A stretch of DNA of 45,386 nucleotides, from NCBI GenBank assembly GCA_043780275.1, contig JAYWCV010000148.1:1-45386 (forward strand). Direction: 5' to 3'. The stretch's first letter is position 1. Every line of letters begins with the position of its first letter. Origin of the DNA: MGR-bin208 sp043780275 (lineage in GTDB: Bacteria; Bacteroidota; Bacteroidia; Chitinophagales; Chitinophagaceae). The notes below the pieces were generated by a model. It saw only the letters and a list, made by a program, of their open reading frames with translations, was not told the origin of the DNA and searched no databases. Positions 15,595-23,975 of this stretch are shown one piece after another. Made by a program: the position numbers and the translations under genes.

Positions 15595-16932
15595 ATGCCA
15601 CACATCGCCATTCATAGTAAAAGAACAATTACCGATAATGGAATTTCGGATGCTACTGTTTTGATTAAAAACGGAAAAATTATTGACATAGTTCCGGGGA
15701 AATTAAATGAAGATGTGATTGATCTGGATAATTTGGTTTTAATGGCAGGAATCATCGACCCTCATGTACACATCAACGAGCCGGGAAGAACCGAATGGGA
15801 AGGTTTTGATACAGCTACAAAATCTGCAATAGCCGGTGGTATCACATGCCTTGTGGACATGCCATTGAATTCTACTCCAGTTACAACTTCTGTAATTGCA
15901 TTTGAAAACAAACTGCAAGCAACAAAAGGACAGTTACATACCAACTGCGGATTCTGGGGAGGCATTGTTCCCGGCAATGAAAATGAAATTGAAGGCCTTA
16001 TTGAAAAAGGCGTTTTGGGATTTAAAGCCTTCCTCACTCATTCTGGTATTGATGATTTTCCGAATGCCACAGAAAGCGATCTGGATAAGGCCATGCCTAT
16101 TTTGGCAAAACATCATTTACCATTACTGGTTCATTGTGAACTAAGTGATGATGCACATAAAAGTTTGAATGACGATTCAAGATCATATCAAAACTATTTA
16201 TCCTCCCGTCCGAAAAAATGGGAAGACGAGGCCATTTCGATGATGATCCGTTTGTGCGAAAAGCACCAAACAAGGGTTCATATAGTTCATCTGTCTTCTG
16301 CCAATTCGATACAACAAATTATTGAAGCAAAACAAAAAGAGTTACCACTTACCGTTGAAACGGGTCAGCATTATTTGTATTTTAATGCAGAAGATATTCC
16401 GGATGGAAGTACTGCACACAAATGCGCACCACCCATTCGTGAAAAAGAAAACAATGATTTACTTTGGAACGCATTGAAAAACGGTATCATAGATTTTGTC
16501 GCCACCGACCACTCTCCTGCTACTGCTGATCTGAAAGAACTGGAATCCGGTAATTTCATGAAAGCTTGGGGTGGCATAGCTTCTATTCAATTGGCTCTTC
16601 CGGTTTTATGGACTGCAGCAAGAAAAAGAATTTGTTCTTTAATTGATATAGCTAAATGGCTTGGTGAAAATCCGGCAAAACTTGCCGGAGTGGAAAAGAC
16701 AAAAGGTAAAATTGCAATTGGCTATGATGCCGATTTTGTGGTCTGGAATCCTGAAGAAAGTTTTATTATTGATAATGATAAATTATATCACCGAAATAAA
16801 GTTTGTCCGTATGCAGGCGAACAACTTTTCGGAAAAGTAGAACAGACATGGATTGCCGGCGAAAAGGTTTTTGACAACGCATTTTTATTTTTTAATAAAG
16901 GAAATATAATCCTTTCTAAATCCAGGTTTTGA
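15595..16932 (+). CDS. allB: Allantoinase
   Basis: This 445-residue cyclic amidohydrolase hydrolyses allantoin to allantoate in the cytoplasm. Metal-binding features are visible: DPHVHINEPG (H-x-H), GFKAFL with the lysine that is carbamylated in the family, LLVHCE, VHIVHLSS and DFVATDHSP. The length fits AllB-type allantoinases. HINEPGRTEWEGF at the first metal site is typical of allantoinase rather than dihydroorotase, and the allantoicase gene follows 28 nt later. It is first in a plus-strand run of five to six purine genes. Confidence 0.93.
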   Translation: MPHIAIHSKRTITDNGISDATVLIKNGKIIDIVPGKLNEDVIDLDNLVLMAGIIDPHVHINEPGRTEWEGFDTATKSAIAGGITCLVDMPLNSTPVTTSVIAFENKLQATKGQLHTNCGFWGGIVPGNENEIEGLIEKGVLGFKAFLTHSGIDDFPNATESDLDKAMPILAKHHLPLLVHCELSDDAHKSLNDDSRSYQNYLSSRPKKWEDEAISMMIRLCEKHQTRVHIVHLSSANSIQQIIEAKQKELPLTVETGQHYLYFNAEDIPDGSTAHKCAPPIREKENNDLLWNALKNGIIDFVATDHSPATADLKELESGNFMKAWGGIASIQLALPVLWTAARKRICSLIDIAKWLGENPAKLAGVEKTKGKIAIGYDADFVVWNPEESFIIDNDKLYHRNKVCPYAGEQLFGKVEQTWIAGEKVFDNAFLFFNKGNIILSKSRF

Positions 16933-16960
16933 AATCGCATTTTATTAAAAATAGTAAAAG

Positions 16961-17959
16961 ATGATACAACACAACTTTATACACCTGACAGACCTTGCAG
17001 CAGAAAAACTTGGCGGCAAAGTTTTATCCTGTTCTGATGATTTTTTTGCAGAAAAAGAAAACCTGATCAAAGCAGGACGTGGGATTTTTATTACCGATAA
17101 ATATACCGATCGGGGTAAATGGATGGATGGATGGGAATCGAGAAGAAAAAGAGTGCCCGGCCATGATAGCTGTATCATTCAACTGGCTACTTCCGGAAAG
17201 ATTCATGGGGTTGATATTGATACCAATCATTTCCTGGGTAACCATCCACCACATGCTTCCATTGAGGCTTGTACCGTAGCTGAGGGATCAGCATTTGATC
17301 CGGAAAATGTGCAATGGACCGAGATTCTTTCCAAATCATCGCTGGAACCCGGTTCACAAAATTTATATGAAATAAGTGACAACAATATTTACACACATAT
17401 CAGGCTACATATTTATCCTGATGGAGGTGTAGCCCGTTTGAAAGTGTACGGAGAGGTATTCAAAGACTGGACATCCGTTTCTGAAATAGATGAGATTGAT
17501 CTGGCAGCTGCTGTGAATGGCGGAAAATCAGTTTTGTGTAACGATATGTTTTTCTCTCCTATGGACAATCTCATCATGCCGGGCCGTGGAGTAAATATGG
17601 GTGATGGATGGGAAACAAAAAGAAACCGTACCCCCAATAACAGGGATTGGGTTATTGTGCGGTTAGCACAACAGGGAATCATTGATAAATTATTGATTGA
17701 CAGCTGCCATTTCAAAGGAAACTATCCCGATACTTTTGCCGTTGATGGTTGCAATATCCCCATAGTGGAAGAATTTAAATTCACTTTCGGAGAAATCAAC
17801 TGGGTTCCCCTTCTAAGACAAACCAAACTAGAAGCAGATCATGAACATTATTTTGAAAAAGAAATCCTGATCAAAGAACCCTTTACACACTTACGTTTAT
17901 CCATTTTTCCGGATGGAGGAATCAGCAGAATGAGAGCATGGGGAAGGATTAAAAAATAA
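16961..17959 (+). CDS. alc: Allantoicase
   Basis: This 332-residue protein consists of two homologous halves, each an allantoicase repeat. Half one starts FIHLTDLAAEKLGGKVLSCSDDFF and has GRGIFITDKYTDRGKWMDGWESRRKR. Half two begins EIDLAAAVNGGKSVLCNDMF and has GRGVNMGDGWETKRNRTPNN. The family converts allantoate to ureidoglycolate and urea. Both repeats keep the DGWE(S/T)(R/K)R motif. It sits between allantoinase and OHCU decarboxylase with short spacers (28 and 24 nt). No ureidoglycolate lyase is seen in the window for the next step. Confidence 0.93.
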   Translation: MIQHNFIHLTDLAAEKLGGKVLSCSDDFFAEKENLIKAGRGIFITDKYTDRGKWMDGWESRRKRVPGHDSCIIQLATSGKIHGVDIDTNHFLGNHPPHASIEACTVAEGSAFDPENVQWTEILSKSSLEPGSQNLYEISDNNIYTHIRLHIYPDGGVARLKVYGEVFKDWTSVSEIDEIDLAAAVNGGKSVLCNDMFFSPMDNLIMPGRGVNMGDGWETKRNRTPNNRDWVIVRLAQQGIIDKLLIDSCHFKGNYPDTFAVDGCNIPIVEEFKFTFGEINWVPLLRQTKLEADHEHYFEKEILIKEPFTHLRLSIFPDGGISRMRAWGRIKK

Positions 17960-17983
17960 TTTCAACAATTCTAAAACCAATAA

Positions 17984-18487
17984 ATGACATTAGAAGAATT
18001 AAATAATCTGGAACCGTCTGCTTTAAAAAAAGAACTGATCAAATGTTGCGGCTCATCGGCATGGGCCGATCAAATGTGTGACCTTTTTCCATTTGAACAA
18101 AAAGCAGATTTATTTGAAATCGCAGAAGACGTTTGGTACCACTGCGACAGAGAAGATTTTCTCGAAGCCTTTGAACATCATCCAAAAATCGGCGACATCA
18201 ATTCACTGAAAGAAAAGTTTGCCAATACCAGCCAATGGGCATCTGGTGAACAAGCAGGCGTACATAAAACAAAATCAAATGTGCTCGAATCACTGGCCAA
18301 AGGAAATGCTGATTATGAAAACAAATTCGGCTATATCTTTATCGTTTGTGCAACCGGAAAATCGGCTGAAGAAATGTTTGAATTATTAAATGAAAGATTA
18401 ATAAATGAACCTGAAGAAGAAATGATGATTGCCATGGAAGAACAAAACAAGATCACTAAAATACGTTTAGAAAAATTATTAGCATGA
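17984..18487 (+). CDS. uraD: 2-oxo-4-hydroxy-4-carboxy-5-ureidoimidazoline (OHCU) decarboxylase
   Basis: This 167-residue protein contains the OHCU decarboxylase signature FEHHPKIGD (catalytic His in HPKIGD) and the following SQWASGEQAGV segment. It produces S-allantoin from the unstable intermediate formed after urate oxidation and hydroxyisourate hydrolysis. Its stop overlaps the start of uraH by 4 nt (ATGA at 18484-18487), so the two consecutive enzymes are translationally coupled. Confidence 0.93.
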   Translation: MTLEELNNLEPSALKKELIKCCGSSAWADQMCDLFPFEQKADLFEIAEDVWYHCDREDFLEAFEHHPKIGDINSLKEKFANTSQWASGEQAGVHKTKSNVLESLAKGNADYENKFGYIFIVCATGKSAEEMFELLNERLINEPEEEMMIAMEEQNKITKIRLEKLLA

Positions 18488-18822
18488 GCCAGTTAACTAC
18501 ACATATCCTGGATACCAGTATCGGAAAGCCGGCAAGTGGGGTTTCCATTACCTTGTTCAAACAGGACAATAATCATTGGATTGAAATAAGTAAAGGATTA
18601 ACAAATGATGACGGACGAATTCCAGATTTAATTGATCCTGATTTAGTTCTTGAACATGGTGTTTATAAAATAAAATTTGAAACCGCTGAATATTTTCAAC
18701 GTCAAAACATAAAAACTTTTTATCCGTATGCTGAAATTGTTTTTACAATTGACAGCAACGATCATTATCATGTTCCCTTATTATTAAATCCTTTTGGATA
18801 CTCAACGTATCGGGGATCTTAA
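18484..18822 (+). CDS. uraH: 5-hydroxyisourate hydrolase (transthyretin-like)
   Basis: This 112-residue protein matches the transthyretin-related hydrolase family over its whole length: LTTHILDTSIGKPASGVSITL at the N terminus and the C-terminal YHVPLLLNPFGYSTYRGS, ending in the diagnostic YRGS tetrapeptide. It hydrolyses 5-hydroxyisourate, the product of PuuD, to OHCU. It has no signal peptide, so it is cytoplasmic. It overlaps uraD by 4 nt. Confidence 0.95.
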   Translation: MSQLTTHILDTSIGKPASGVSITLFKQDNNHWIEISKGLTNDDGRIPDLIDPDLVLEHGVYKIKFETAEYFQRQNIKTFYPYAEIVFTIDSNDHYHVPLLLNPFGYSTYRGS

Positions 18823-18863
18823 GTAAATTAAACGCTAAAAGAAAATCAGCATAAAATTCCCAG

Positions 18864-20294
18864 ATGAAACTAACAATTAACGAAAACGAAAAATCATCTC
18901 TGCTTCAACAACTTGGAGAAGCTAATTTAAAATTCCAGAAAACATATCCCGGAGATAAACCCGACCGCCAGGCTGTACATACTTTGTATGGTGGTGCCAA
19001 TCTTTTTAAATCGGATAGCACTGTGAAAATCGGCGAAATTGCCTTACGCAATTTTTTAACCTATGCACCTAATTTTTCTGTGCTAGCCAATGTATTGAAA
19101 TTCGATGGTTTTGAACATTTACCTACACTGGAAACCGATATTGAAAACCTGAAAAACAGGTTGGATAAAATGACAGAGGCAGAAAGAAAACAAGGGTCAG
19201 CATGGCTTTCCTACACGGTTTATAACCGAATCATCCATAAATTAAAAAGAGAAGCGGTCGAAGATTTCCGCATCGATTTCGAAGATGGATTTGGTAACCG
19301 CCCATGGGATGAAGAAGATACTACGGCAGTAAATGCCGCAACAGAATTAGCCAAAGGCATGGAAGAAAAAACTATTTCTCCATTCATTGGAATCCGTATC
19401 AAGCCATTCACTGAAGATTTGAAAGAAAGGGGTGTTCGTACTTTAGATATTTTTCTGACCACACTTTTAGCAAAAACAAATGGTAAGTTGCCCGATAATT
19501 TTATTGTAATGCTTCCTAAAGTAACCATTACCGAACAGGTAACTACGCTTATCCGTTTGTTTGAGATCATTGAGAAAGAATTCAAACTTGAACCGGGCAC
19601 TTTGAAAATGGAAACCATGGTTGAAGCAACACAAATCATCATGGATGAAGAAGGACGAAACCCATTGATGAAAATAATCCGTGCCAGTGAGGGAAGATTG
19701 ATTGCTGCACATTTTGGAACATACGACTACACAGCATCCTGTGGCATAACTGCCAAATATCAAACCATGGCTCATCCTGTTTGCGATTTTGCACATCACA
19801 TGACCAAAGTTGCATTGGGTAATACCGGTATTTTTCTTTCAGATGGTGCAACCAACATTATACCTATTGGTCCTCATCGTGGCGACGATCTGAATTTTGA
19901 ACAGATGGCAGAAAACCGTGCAGCGGTTCATAACGCATGGCAGATTGGCTATGGCCATACCATGTATTCTTTAATCAATGGTTTTTACCAGGGATGGGAT
20001 CTGAATCCGGCTCAACTACCAATGCGGTATGCGGCAACCTATCATTTCTTTTTAAGCAGTATGGATGATGCAACATTTCGATTAAAGACATTTGTAGAAA
20101 GAGCTGCCATCTCTACTTTGACAGGCGATATTTTTGATGATGCTGCCACCGGCCAGGGATTATTGAATTTTTTCCTGAAGGCCTTGAACTGCGGAGCTAT
20201 CAGCGAAGAAGAAGCATTAGAAACCGGGTTGAGTTTGGATGAAATCAGGAGCCGGTCTTTCTTAAAAATACTGGAAGGAAGAAGAAATAACTAA
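18864..20294 (+). CDS. DUF6986 family protein, HpcH/HpaI aldolase or malate-synthase-like
   Basis: This 476-residue protein resembles the aldolase/citrate lyase/malate synthase TIM-barrel superfamily. Segments supporting this are FRIDFEDGFGNRP, MLPKVTI, KMETMVEATQ and HFGTYDYTASCGI, which read like the acidic metal-binding and substrate loops of that fold. Some relatives are annotated as phosphoenolpyruvate kinase-like without firm proof. It follows uraH by 41 nt in the purine operon. I infer that it handles glyoxylate, the end product of ureidoglycolate breakdown, perhaps by condensation with an acyl-CoA. The reaction is unproven. Confidence 0.7.
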   Translation: MKLTINENEKSSLLQQLGEANLKFQKTYPGDKPDRQAVHTLYGGANLFKSDSTVKIGEIALRNFLTYAPNFSVLANVLKFDGFEHLPTLETDIENLKNRLDKMTEAERKQGSAWLSYTVYNRIIHKLKREAVEDFRIDFEDGFGNRPWDEEDTTAVNAATELAKGMEEKTISPFIGIRIKPFTEDLKERGVRTLDIFLTTLLAKTNGKLPDNFIVMLPKVTITEQVTTLIRLFEIIEKEFKLEPGTLKMETMVEATQIIMDEEGRNPLMKIIRASEGRLIAAHFGTYDYTASCGITAKYQTMAHPVCDFAHHMTKVALGNTGIFLSDGATNIIPIGPHRGDDLNFEQMAENRAAVHNAWQIGYGHTMYSLINGFYQGWDLNPAQLPMRYAATYHFFLSSMDDATFRLKTFVERAAISTLTGDIFDDAATGQGLLNFFLKALNCGAISEEEALETGLSLDEIRSRSFLKILEGRRNN

Positions 20295-20345
20295 GTTGTT
20301 GCCTAGAATAATAAACTCACGGCAACTACAATCTTAATGTTAGCT

Positions 20346-20353
20346 TATATTTG
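20346..20353 (+). promoter_or_regulatory. Candidate -7 promoter element upstream of guanine deaminase
   Basis: TATATTTG matches TAnnTTTG exactly. No TTTG lies at the usual upstream spacing, so this is a partial promoter call. A start of transcription near 20360 would favour the ATG at 20375 over 20363 as the translation start. Confidence 0.35.
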
Positions 20354-20374
20354 CAGGCTGTAATGAAATCAATT

Positions 20375-20848
20375 ATGACTAGGGAAGAAAAATTTATGCT
20401 GGAAGCAATTTTACTTTCACAAAACGGAATGAGTAGTAACCAGGGCGGCCCTTTTGGATGTGTAGTAGTGAAGGGAGATGTCATTGTTGGTCGTGGAAAC
20501 AACCAGGTTACTTCGCATAACGACCCTACTGCACATGCCGAAGTGGTAGCTATCCGGGATGCATGTAATAATCTGAATAGTTTTCAATTGGAAGATTGTG
20601 AAATATATACTTCCTGCGAACCTTGTCCCATGTGCCTGGGTGCTATTTATTGGGCACGGCCAAAAGTGATTTACTATGCCAATAACCGGGTTGATGCAGC
20701 TGAAATTGGATTTGATGATTCGATGATCTACGAAGAAATGACGAAGGATATGGGCAAACGCAAAATTCCTATCATTGCGTTGGGCCGTGATGAAGCATTA
20801 AAAGTTTTTGAAGCCTGGAAAAATAAACCCGATAAAGTAGATTATTAA
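20375..20848 (+). CDS. guaD: Guanine deaminase (CDA-fold nucleoside deaminase)
   Basis: This protein of about 157 residues belongs to the cytidine deaminase-like zinc family. The zinc-binding and catalytic motifs are HAEVVAI (His and catalytic Glu) and PCPMCLGAI (two Cys). NGM...GGPFGCVVVKGD near the start and the C-terminal KVFEAWKNKPDKVDY are typical of Bacillus-type guanine deaminase rather than TadA. It would convert guanine to xanthine, feeding XdhAB and PuuD encoded in the same window. The start is uncertain: ATG 20375 aligns best with the family, with ATG 20363 and TTG 20351 in frame upstream. Its stop lies 1 nt from the convergent stop of the PUL regulator. Confidence 0.85.
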   Translation: MTREEKFMLEAILLSQNGMSSNQGGPFGCVVVKGDVIVGRGNNQVTSHNDPTAHAEVVAIRDACNNLNSFQLEDCEIYTSCEPCPMCLGAIYWARPKVIYYANNRVDAAEIGFDDSMIYEEMTKDMGKRKIPIIALGRDEALKVFEAWKNKPDKVDY

Positions 20849-20849
20849 T

Positions 20850-23762
20850 TCAGGTCTGCGTTTTTGTTTGAATATTGATCAGGAAATCAAACAAATTAGT
20901 CTCGGTATTAATTCCTAATTTTTTTCGAAGCCGGTATCGGCTTATTTCTACACCACGTACAGAAATATTCAATAGTTGTGCTATTTCTTTTGTAGATAAA
21001 TTCATTCGCAGATAAGTACACAACTTAAGTTCATTTGCTGTCATACCCGGGTATACATCTTTTAGCTTAACAATAAAATCACTATGCACTTTATCAAAAT
21101 GTTCTGCAAAGTGTCCCCAGTCTTCATCCAGCTTTTCATCATCACTCAATACCTTAATCATCCTTTTTAATTCATTAACAGCATCTGAATCCTTGACATT
21201 TTTTATAATATTATTCAATTCTGATTTGATTCTAGTAAGTAATTCGCCCCGTTGTACAAGATGCATTGCACCAATTGCTAATTCAGAATTTTTATATTCA
21301 ACTTCTGATTGCAATTTATCATTTCGCAAGGCAATCAATTCTTTTTCTGTCTTTCCCATCTCCAGGTCATGCATATAAAGAAGATGTTTTTGATCTTCTT
21401 CAAATTTTCTTTTTTGCCGGCTAAATTTTTTCTGTTGTAGTTTATAGAAAAAATAAAATCCTGTTATCATTAAAACAAGATAAATAAAATATGCCCAGTT
21501 AGATTGATACCAGGGTGGAAGCAATTTGAAAGTATATGAATCAGCAATAGATTCATTTCCAAAGTTATTTCGCACTTTTACTTCAAAACTGAAAGTGCCT
21601 TTAGGAAGATTGGTATATTCTTTTTCAGTTTTCTTCGTCCATTCAGACCAGTTTTGATCAAAACCTTTTAACATGTAACTGTATTCCAGGTTTTTTTGCT
21701 GGCTAGGCAAAGGGCTTGAGAATTCGAAGTGAATATTATTCCATTTATAAGCAATAGATGGGATATTGTCTTTGTTTTGTAATTGTACTTCATTCACTTT
21801 CGTATAGTATCCACCAAACAAAAGACTATCACTTTTATTTATAATCCGAACACTTCTAATCTTTACATTAAGCTCATACTTATTTTTTTTATACTTATCA
21901 TAATTAATATGAAAAAATCCATTCTCCCCTCCTACAAAAATATTGAATTCATCAACCGGATAAATAAATTCAAAACCACTCAATACCTCATTATTCAATT
22001 CAGGAATGAAAATGACCTTTATCTGATTACCTGACATATCAATTACGCCAAGATTCTTTTCATGGATAAACCAGATATTTCCATCTTTATCTTCTTTTAA
22101 ATAACGGATGCTTTGATCACCTAATATTTTTTTATAAAAAGTAGACGGCTCAAATAAATCAGTTGAATAGTTATATGTAAAAACACCTTTTTCAGTACCT
22201 ATAACTATTTCATTTTTTATTTTATAAACATGGTTATCTAAAATTGAAGGAAGTCCATTTTTTTTGGCGTAAAATTTTGAACTGTACTTACCATTATTCG
22301 AAGATTGCAATTTATAAACACCATGATAAGGATGAGACACCCAGATATTATCATACCGATCGATTGCGATAAAACGTGAAGATTCATTAAAATTTTGAAT
22401 AGTATCAGTCAAAGAAAACATTGAATTTGAATAATTCCAGAAACTTATTCCCTGATAATTTCCACTGACTGTTTTTGCAGAAGGAGACACAGCAGACATT
22501 GGTATGAAATTCCAAAAACCTGCATTGGTATTAAGTGGCACTGCAGTATTTTCTTTAATATGGAAAGCACCTTCATGATGACCAAGTAGCAGTTGATCAT
22601 TTATATCGACTAAGTTCCACGTTTGACCGGTAGTATTTGTCACTGTTCTGAATGTACCTTTACTAAAACTGAAATCTTTTACATTTTGCAATTCTGTGCT
22701 GAACAAATTACCCGATGTACCTATAAAGAGCTTATTTCGATAGATAATTGCCGCATATCCGGCACCTCCCTGACTGGATGGATAAATATGTTTGATGGCA
22801 TTGTTATATAAAATAAAATCAATCCCATTATCCAGGCCGAGCCATAAATTCTTTTCGCGATCAAGGAAAATACTAAGGATATTATTGTTCTGTAGTCCCT
22901 CATTTATTGAAAAGCTCTGTACTATTTCACCATGCAAATCAATTATAAATACGCCTGCATTATTGGTTCCCAGTGCAAGCCACTCATCATCAATTTTTGT
23001 AGCTGAGTAAATCCTTTCTTTTTCAAAAAAAGAATTGTTACTTGATATTAATTTTGACAGTTTAGAATTTGTCAGATAATAAATTCCATTTTTAAGTGTA
23101 GTAATTAAAATACTATCCTTTTTAACCTGAATCATTGAAGTTACAGGATCATCCGTCGGAAGATTGTTGATTAAACCGATAGGTTTCCAGATATTGTTTT
23201 CAAAAACGAAAAGCCCTTTTTTAAAATCATGAGCATATAATATTTTATTACATACACCCAAGTATGTCCACTCAGAAGCTGCATTATAAACAGACATTAT
23301 ACCATTGGAGTACTTAAATATTTTAAAAGAAGACCTTAAGAAAATATCATTATTATTTGCAGTAATATCCCATATATCGCCGAAAGAACGGTCTTTTGTA
23401 GGGATCAGTTCAATTAAAGAATGGTATCTTAACCTTCCATTGAGATCAGGCTCAAAAAACCCGATTTCATCCTGTCCGCCAACATAAACTTTACTATCTT
23501 TTCCTATTTCAACTGATCTTACGATGGTTTTATTCGGTAATGAATATAAATTCCAGTTAATACCATCAAAACTAAGTAACCCTTCATTATTAGCTAAATA
23601 GACTATACCATTTTTATCTTGTTTTATATCCCAGTTCTGCAAACCAGCCTTATAAGCTTGCTTGTTAAAATTGATGACATCAGGAAGGCCAATAGTATTT
23701 TGACTATATGTCTTTAGCGATATAAAAATTAAAACAAAAAATAAGCGCATAAAAATGACCAT
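20850..23762 (-). CDS. Membrane sensor-regulator: beta-propeller, Y_Y_Y domain and LuxR-type HTH
   Basis: This 970-residue protein begins with a signal peptide (a second in-frame ATG at 23750 gives MRLFFVLIFISLKTYSQ and may be the true start). A periplasmic region of Reg_prop-type propeller repeats follows (about 30-640; e.g. KNLWLGLDNGIDFIL, GNIWFIHEKNLGVID), then a Y_Y_Y domain (about 660-745). One transmembrane helix (about 757-775), a coiled coil (about 780-840) and a C-terminal LuxR-type helix-turn-helix (MTANELKLCTYLRMNLSTKEIAQLLNISVRGVE) complete it. Unlike hybrid two-component PUL regulators, it has no histidine kinase or receiver, so sensing and DNA binding are in one polypeptide. 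Being divergent from susC, it most likely controls the beta-glucan locus. Confidence 0.85.
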   Translation of the reverse strand: MVIFMRLFFVLIFISLKTYSQNTIGLPDVINFNKQAYKAGLQNWDIKQDKNGIVYLANNEGLLSFDGINWNLYSLPNKTIVRSVEIGKDSKVYVGGQDEIGFFEPDLNGRLRYHSLIELIPTKDRSFGDIWDITANNNDIFLRSSFKIFKYSNGIMSVYNAASEWTYLGVCNKILYAHDFKKGLFVFENNIWKPIGLINNLPTDDPVTSMIQVKKDSILITTLKNGIYYLTNSKLSKLISSNNSFFEKERIYSATKIDDEWLALGTNNAGVFIIDLHGEIVQSFSINEGLQNNNILSIFLDREKNLWLGLDNGIDFILYNNAIKHIYPSSQGGAGYAAIIYRNKLFIGTSGNLFSTELQNVKDFSFSKGTFRTVTNTTGQTWNLVDINDQLLLGHHEGAFHIKENTAVPLNTNAGFWNFIPMSAVSPSAKTVSGNYQGISFWNYSNSMFSLTDTIQNFNESSRFIAIDRYDNIWVSHPYHGVYKLQSSNNGKYSSKFYAKKNGLPSILDNHVYKIKNEIVIGTEKGVFTYNYSTDLFEPSTFYKKILGDQSIRYLKEDKDGNIWFIHEKNLGVIDMSGNQIKVIFIPELNNEVLSGFEFIYPVDEFNIFVGGENGFFHINYDKYKKNKYELNVKIRSVRIINKSDSLLFGGYYTKVNEVQLQNKDNIPSIAYKWNNIHFEFSSPLPSQQKNLEYSYMLKGFDQNWSEWTKKTEKEYTNLPKGTFSFEVKVRNNFGNESIADSYTFKLLPPWYQSNWAYFIYLVLMITGFYFFYKLQQKKFSRQKRKFEEDQKHLLYMHDLEMGKTEKELIALRNDKLQSEVEYKNSELAIGAMHLVQRGELLTRIKSELNNIIKNVKDSDAVNELKRMIKVLSDDEKLDEDWGHFAEHFDKVHSDFIVKLKDVYPGMTANELKLCTYLRMNLSTKEIAQLLNISVRGVEISRYRLRKKLGINTETNLFDFLINIQTKTQT

Positions 23763-23792
23763 TTCGTCGATGAGATAGTTGAAAAATTACAT

Positions 23793-23866
23793 TGATGTAG
23801 TAATGATGTAGTAAATATAGCTTAAAATATAAAAAATGCAATTTGTGATGTAGTATTGATGTATGC
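23793..23866. promoter_or_regulatory. Four TGATGTA-type direct repeats, candidate regulator binding sites
   Basis: TGATGTAGTA occurs at 23793-23802, 23804-23813 and 23846-23855, and the related TGATGTATGC at 23857-23866. Within each pair the copies are 11 bp apart (one helical turn), and the second copy of pair one to the first of pair two is 42 bp (about four turns). The array lies in the spacer between the LuxR-type regulator and susC, so it is the best candidate for that regulator's site. Confidence 0.55.
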
Positions 23867-23904
23867 AATTTTATTTTAACCTATCAGTAAGAATTTAACT
23901 TGAG

Positions 23905-23930
23905 CAATTAAAAATTAGCTTTTTTAATTG
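23905..23930. repeat. AT-rich 10-bp hairpin upstream of susC
   Basis: CAATTAAAAA (23905-23914) and TTTTTAATTG (23921-23930) are exact reverse complements around a 6-nt loop. It ends 45 nt before susC and could lie in the 5' leader of the transcript or act as an operator. Low GC content makes a stable RNA hairpin doubtful. Confidence 0.4.
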
Positions 23931-23975
23931 CCTTATTTTATCCTTTTTCTACTTAATAAATAAAAAAATTGCTAT

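Noticed and set aside
19220..19642. 140-codon minus-strand open frame
   Set aside because: Antisense to the DUF6986 gene; no recognisable domain.
23793..23866. TGATGTA repeats as a CRISPR fragment
   Set aside because: Units are only 10 bp with 1-nt gaps within pairs and no spacer structure, and no cas genes are present.
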